This document shows positions 31,462 through 34,459 of a stretch of DNA of 34,459 nt, one piece after another. Under the pieces are notes generated by a model, which saw nothing but the letters and a program-made list of their open reading frames with translations, was not told where the DNA came from and searched no databases. The position numbers and the translations under genes were made by a program. Positions within the stretch are counted from its first letter, which is position 1, and each line of letters starts with the position of its first letter. Source of the DNA: Methanoregula sp. (GTDB taxonomy: Archaea; Halobacteriota; Methanomicrobia; Methanomicrobiales; Methanospirillaceae); assembly GCA_026394695.1 (NCBI GenBank), contig JAPKXT010000186.1, forward strand, positions 1 through 34,459, given 5' to 3'.

Positions 31462-32583
31462 ATGCTCGCGAATGCCGATCTGCACATTCACTCCCCGTAT
31501 TCAATGGCCGTCTCTCGTTTTATGCAACCGGAGCACCTGGTATCAGCCTGCGTTACAAAGGGCATCCATGTGCTTGGTACAGGAGATGCCCTCCACCCGA
31601 CATGGCGGGAGACGTGGGGACCATTTCTGGAAAACGAAGCAGGTATCGTCATTGTCCCGACCAGTGAGGTCGAGGATGAATGTCGGGTGCATCACCTGAT
31701 TATAGCAGAGGACTTTTCGCAGTTCAAAGAACTGCAGGGACTATTAGAAGGAACATGTAAAAGTTTTCTCACCAGTGGCCGTCCTCATGTCTACCTGTCC
31801 GGTGAGAAGATCGCGCATTATGTGCACGAAGTTGGTGCAATGATCGGCCCGGCACATGCGTTCACTCCCTGGACATCGATGTACGCGTATTTTGATCGTG
31901 TCACCGATTGTTACGGTGGCGAACCGATCGATTTCCTTGAACTGGGTCTTTCAGCGGACAATTCGTACGGTGCGGCTATTGCGGATCTTGACGCTATCCC
32001 TTTCCTTACCAACTCCGATGCCCACAGCCCCCAGCCCGATAAGATCGGACGGGAGTTCAACAGGCTCAGGCTCGCGCATCTCACAGTCAAAGATGTGCTC
32101 ATAGGTGTACGGAAAGGTGCCATTGAGTTAAACGCCGGGTTCTTCCCGGAAGAAGGGAAGTATAACCGCACAGCCTGCACCCGCTGCTTCACCCAATACT
32201 CCCTTGAAGAAGCAATCCGGAACGCATGGCGTTGCCCGGAAGACAACGGGATCATAAAAAAAGGGGTATCCGATCGTGCCCGGGAACTCTCTTCTGTCGG
32301 TACGTATCGTCAGCGTCCACCCTATCTCCATATCATCCCGCTGGGGCAGATTATCCAGACAATGGAAGGTACATCTTCGTCCCGTACAAAAAAGTGCACT
32401 TCTCTCTATGAGCGCTTCATCAGTACGTTTGGTAACGAGATCGAGGTGCTTATCAATGCCCCGGTTGCCGATATCCACGCTATCCATGCAAAAACCGCCA
32501 ACGCAATTGAAGCACTGAGATCTGGGCATGTTACCCTGCACCCGGGTGGCGGTGGAAAGTACGGTACATTCTCGCTCGGGTGA
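31462..32583 (+). CDS. Endonuclease Q-like PHP-domain DNA repair nuclease
   Basis: EndoQ cleaves DNA next to deaminated bases (uracil, hypoxanthine) and abasic sites in several archaea. The N-terminal PHP metal site is clear in ADLHIHSPYS, with further conserved histidines and acidic residues in DALHPTWRETW, GPAHAFTPWTSMY and TNSDAHSP. The zinc-ribbon segment is incomplete: Cys239, Cys242 and Cys258 are present, but the residue expected to be the fourth cysteine is Asp261 (RCPEDNG). The 373-residue length is slightly short for the family. The ATG at 31462 fits the TATA box distance; a TTG at 31453 is the alternative. It follows ruvCAB as a DNA-repair neighbour with its own promoter. Confidence 0.85.
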   Translation: MLANADLHIHSPYSMAVSRFMQPEHLVSACVTKGIHVLGTGDALHPTWRETWGPFLENEAGIVIVPTSEVEDECRVHHLIIAEDFSQFKELQGLLEGTCKSFLTSGRPHVYLSGEKIAHYVHEVGAMIGPAHAFTPWTSMYAYFDRVTDCYGGEPIDFLELGLSADNSYGAAIADLDAIPFLTNSDAHSPQPDKIGREFNRLRLAHLTVKDVLIGVRKGAIELNAGFFPEEGKYNRTACTRCFTQYSLEEAIRNAWRCPEDNGIIKKGVSDRARELSSVGTYRQRPPYLHIIPLGQIIQTMEGTSSSRTKKCTSLYERFISTFGNEIEVLINAPVADIHAIHAKTANAIEALRSGHVTLHPGGGGKYGTFSLG

Positions 32584-32662
32584 GATCCTGCACATAATAG
32601 GATCGCGTCCGCCACAATTTATCGTAAATATTAATGAAACAGGACACCAACATTATCACTCA

Positions 32663-32839
32663 ATGCTCAAAGTACATCGGGATATCTGTGGATATTGCGG
32701 TTGTTGTGTATCAGTCTGCCCGGAAGGTGCCCTTGAACTGATTGATGCATACCTCTGCGTTGAGAAGAGCTGCACGAGCTGTGGAATCTGTGCAAAAGTT
32801 TGCCCCCTGGGTGCCCTGGAGGTCGTGCATGAAAAATAA
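32663..32839 (+). CDS. 2[4Fe-4S] ferredoxin
   Basis: This 58-residue electron carrier has two complete cluster motifs: Cys9, 12, 15, 19-Pro and Cys37, 40, 43, 47-Pro. The ATG at 32663 is selected because the chain begins directly before the first motif; the longer frame (from 32528) runs antisense-like through the previous gene end. A TATA-like AATTTATCGTAAATATT stands near 32619-32635. The gene overlaps the geranylgeranyl reductase by 11 nt. In Methanosarcina acetivorans a ferredoxin encoded beside the reductase is known to donate its electrons, so the same pairing is expected here. Confidence 0.92.
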   Translation: MLKVHRDICGYCGCCVSVCPEGALELIDAYLCVEKSCTSCGICAKVCPLGALEVVHEK

Positions 32840-34025
32840 GTACGATGTTTTAGTCATTGGAGGGGGTCCGGCAGGAGCTATTGCCGCAAAAAATGCAGTC
32901 GAGAAGGGGCTTTCGGTATGCATTGTCGAAAAGCGTCCGGCGATTGGTGCACCCGTACGTTGTGCCGAGGGTATTGGAAAAGAAGCCCTCCATGAGTTCA
33001 TTGATCCCGACCCACGGTGGATCTCTGCCGAAATGACCGGTGCGAGCATTGTCGCTCCCGATGGGTTTTTGATGAAACTCGAATCTGAGCTCGCGGGCAA
33101 TAAGGTAGGTTATATCCTGGATAGAAAAATCTTCGACCGGGAACTGGTCTGGAAGGCGGCAGAGGCCGGGGCAGATGTTGCTGTCAAGACCCGTGCATCA
33201 GCACCTATCCTGGAGAAAGGATGTGTCAAAGGGGCAAAGGTTGAGTGCTGCGGACAGGTAACGAGCGTTACTGCAGATATTGTCATTGCTGCCGATGGTG
33301 TTGAATCAAAATTCTCCCGGTGGTGTGGTATCGATACCACCGTCCCTCTTCGTGAGATTATGAGTTCTGTCCAGTATGTTATGGCAGATATCGATATTGA
33401 TGCACACTCGACTGTTTTTTATCTGGGCAACGAAGTTGCACCCGAAGGATACCTATGGGTTTTTCCGAAAGGCAGGCGATCCGCAAATGTCGGGATAGGT
33501 ATCTCCGGTAAAAAGAGCGGGGAAGGACACCGTGCAAAGGACTACCTTGACAGGTTTGTGAAAAAGACATTCCCGCAAGGAAAACAGATCGAATATATTG
33601 CCGGAGGAGTATCTGTCTGCCGCCCTCTGGACTGTACTGTTGCAGATGGCCTGATAATCACCGGTGATGCAGCCCGGGTCGTTGATCCTCTTACCGGTGG
33701 CGGGATTTACAACAGCATGTATACCGGAAAACTTGCAGCTGATGTTGCAGCTGAATGTATCGGGAAAGGCAATGTCACAAAAACTGCACTCATGGTGTAT
33801 GACAAAACCTGGCGGGCATCAAAGATGGGTAAAGCCATCGAACGTAATTACCACATCAAGGAATATTTAATCAAACAACCCGATGCAAAACTTAACGAGA
33901 TCATCCATTCCGTTTCAAAACTGAATCTAAAGGAGTTCACCACACTATCCTTAATTAAGGAAATTATGATGGTGAACCCCAAGCTGATGCTTGAGCTGGG
34001 CGCGCTAGCGGCATCAATCCGCTGA
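32829..34025 (+). CDS. Geranylgeranyl reductase family flavoprotein
   Basis: The 398-residue FAD enzyme saturates the geranylgeranyl chains of archaeal ether lipids. It has the FAD-binding GGGPAG (11-16), a glutamate at the end of the second strand (VEKRPAIGAPVRCAEGI, the family's cysteine-containing PVRC), the YxWxFP-like GYLWVFPKG, and GDAARVVDPLTGGGIYNSMYTG at the second FAD site. The ATG at 32829 overlaps the ferredoxin stop region, so the two are translationally coupled. Its 3' end overlaps the converging TrkA gene by 12 nt. Together with egsA it belongs to membrane lipid synthesis. Confidence 0.93.
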   Translation: MKNKYDVLVIGGGPAGAIAAKNAVEKGLSVCIVEKRPAIGAPVRCAEGIGKEALHEFIDPDPRWISAEMTGASIVAPDGFLMKLESELAGNKVGYILDRKIFDRELVWKAAEAGADVAVKTRASAPILEKGCVKGAKVECCGQVTSVTADIVIAADGVESKFSRWCGIDTTVPLREIMSSVQYVMADIDIDAHSTVFYLGNEVAPEGYLWVFPKGRRSANVGIGISGKKSGEGHRAKDYLDRFVKKTFPQGKQIEYIAGGVSVCRPLDCTVADGLIITGDAARVVDPLTGGGIYNSMYTGKLAADVAAECIGKGNVTKTALMVYDKTWRASKMGKAIERNYHIKEYLIKQPDAKLNEIIHSVSKLNLKEFTTLSLIKEIMMVNPKLMLELGALAASIR

Positions 34026-34459
34026 TTTTTTGAGTTGCTTATTGAGGAGTCGCAGGCAGTCATCTTCTGCTTCTTTTTTTGTAAAGACCGTGAAGATATC
34101 GTTCGGCTGAATTTTGACATTACCACTTGGAATGATCAGTTCACCCCCGGATCTGCGGATTGCAATGAATACGAAGTCTTTTACCTTGAGTTCACGGATT
34201 TCATGCCCGACAATGGGTGCACCCTGTTCAGCGACAATCTCAAAGATGGTCCCTCCAGGAATGGGTGCAAGCTGCTGGAGCTGGGGGTTCTGGGTCCAGT
34301 AATAGAGACGAGACGCTACGAGCTCATCAGGATTCTCGCTGATCCTGACCCCGACTTCCTTGAAAAAATCCGAGTGTGAGGACTGATTGACGATAGAAAC
34401 CACGTTGGGAACGCGGAACTTTTTTGCGAGCCAGCAGGTCATAAGGTTGACCGAATCAT
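34014..34459 (-). CDS. TrkA-type potassium uptake regulator, C-terminal part
   Basis: The gene runs in from beyond the right edge, and its start is not in the window. The visible part contains the end of a Rossmann RCK-N domain (NLMTCWLAKKFRVPNVVSIVNQSSHSDFFKEVGVRISENP, with the H and acidic positions of these domains) and a complete RCK-C (TrkA_C) domain: GTIFEIVAEQGAPIVGHEIRELKVKDFVFIAIRRSGGELIIPSGNVKIQPNDIFTVFT. RCK proteins bind nucleotides and gate potassium transporters such as TrkH. It converges with the reductase gene with a 12-nt overlap. Whether the transporter lies beyond the window cannot be seen. Confidence 0.88.
   Translation of the reverse strand, partial: DSVNLMTCWLAKKFRVPNVVSIVNQSSHSDFFKEVGVRISENPDELVASRLYYWTQNPQLQQLAPIPGGTIFEIVAEQGAPIVGHEIRELKVKDFVFIAIRRSGGELIIPSGNVKIQPNDIFTVFTKKEAEDDCLRLLNKQLKKSAD

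Overview
This window looks like chromosomal DNA of a methanogenic archaeon, most likely a Methanomicrobiales member of the Methanoregula/Methanospirillum/Methanosphaerula type. The evidence is an archaeal information-processing set (PriS, GINS, L44e, S27e, aIF2-alpha, Nop10, archaeal ProRS, Elp3), archaeal lipid genes (glycerol-1-phosphate dehydrogenase, geranylgeranyl reductase), archaeal families (DUF63, UPF0058, UPF0179, DUF5612, PAC2), TATA-type promoters with short T-run terminators, and a bacterial-type ruvC-ruvA-ruvB operon that I recall from this order. The genus is inferred from gene content; no 16S rRNA is present. Coding density is high, and I see no insertion sequence, prophage or CRISPR array.

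Layout. 1-2.3 kb: the end of a SufS-like cysteine desulfurase, then thiM-thiE and a stand-alone LigD-type 3'-phosphoesterase. 2.3-5 kb: a small-export-family membrane protein diverging from an archaellin-like secreted protein across a repeat-rich spacer, tRNA-Thr(CGT), a DUF3467 protein, and a Cas4-like protein whose nuclease residues appear lost and whose start codon is non-canonical. 5-7.3 kb (minus strand): tRNA-Gly(CCC), DUF5612/ACT protein, Sua5 and a nucleotidyltransferase, probably one transcript starting at the tRNA. 7.3-12.2 kb: accessory surface and signalling genes, namely a secreted anchored protein, a winged-helix/FHA protein, a transmembrane Ser/Thr kinase with a NosD-type beta-helix ectodomain, and a 63-residue double zinc-motif protein. 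12.2-17.2 kb: dGTPase-like HD protein (minus), Mrp/Nbp35 ATPase with a small partner, a double zinc-ribbon protein, and a membrane-anchored PepSY-like protein (minus). 17.4-20.3 kb (minus): ProRS, SpoIIM-like and DUF63 membrane proteins. 20.3-28.9 kb: egsA, UPF0179, a DraG-like ADP-ribosylglycohydrolase (minus), then a long co-directional run UPF0058-elp3-priS-gins51-L44e-S27e-aIF2-alpha-nop10-PAC2. 29.1-34.5 kb: ruvCAB, an EndoQ-like repair nuclease, ferredoxin plus geranylgeranyl reductase, and the end of a TrkA-type potassium regulator.

How the genes work together. The window is mostly housekeeping: thiamine synthesis, tRNA modification and charging, coupled replication/translation, Holliday-junction processing, deaminated-DNA repair and ether-lipid synthesis. 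The best candidate for an undescribed system is the block at 9026-12235. A kinase that could sense the cell envelope lies next to a DNA-binding protein with a phosphothreonine-reading FHA domain, and a tiny cysteine-rich protein follows. The sequence suggests a one-kinase, one-transcription-factor pathway from cell surface to promoter. This is inferred from domains and adjacency only.
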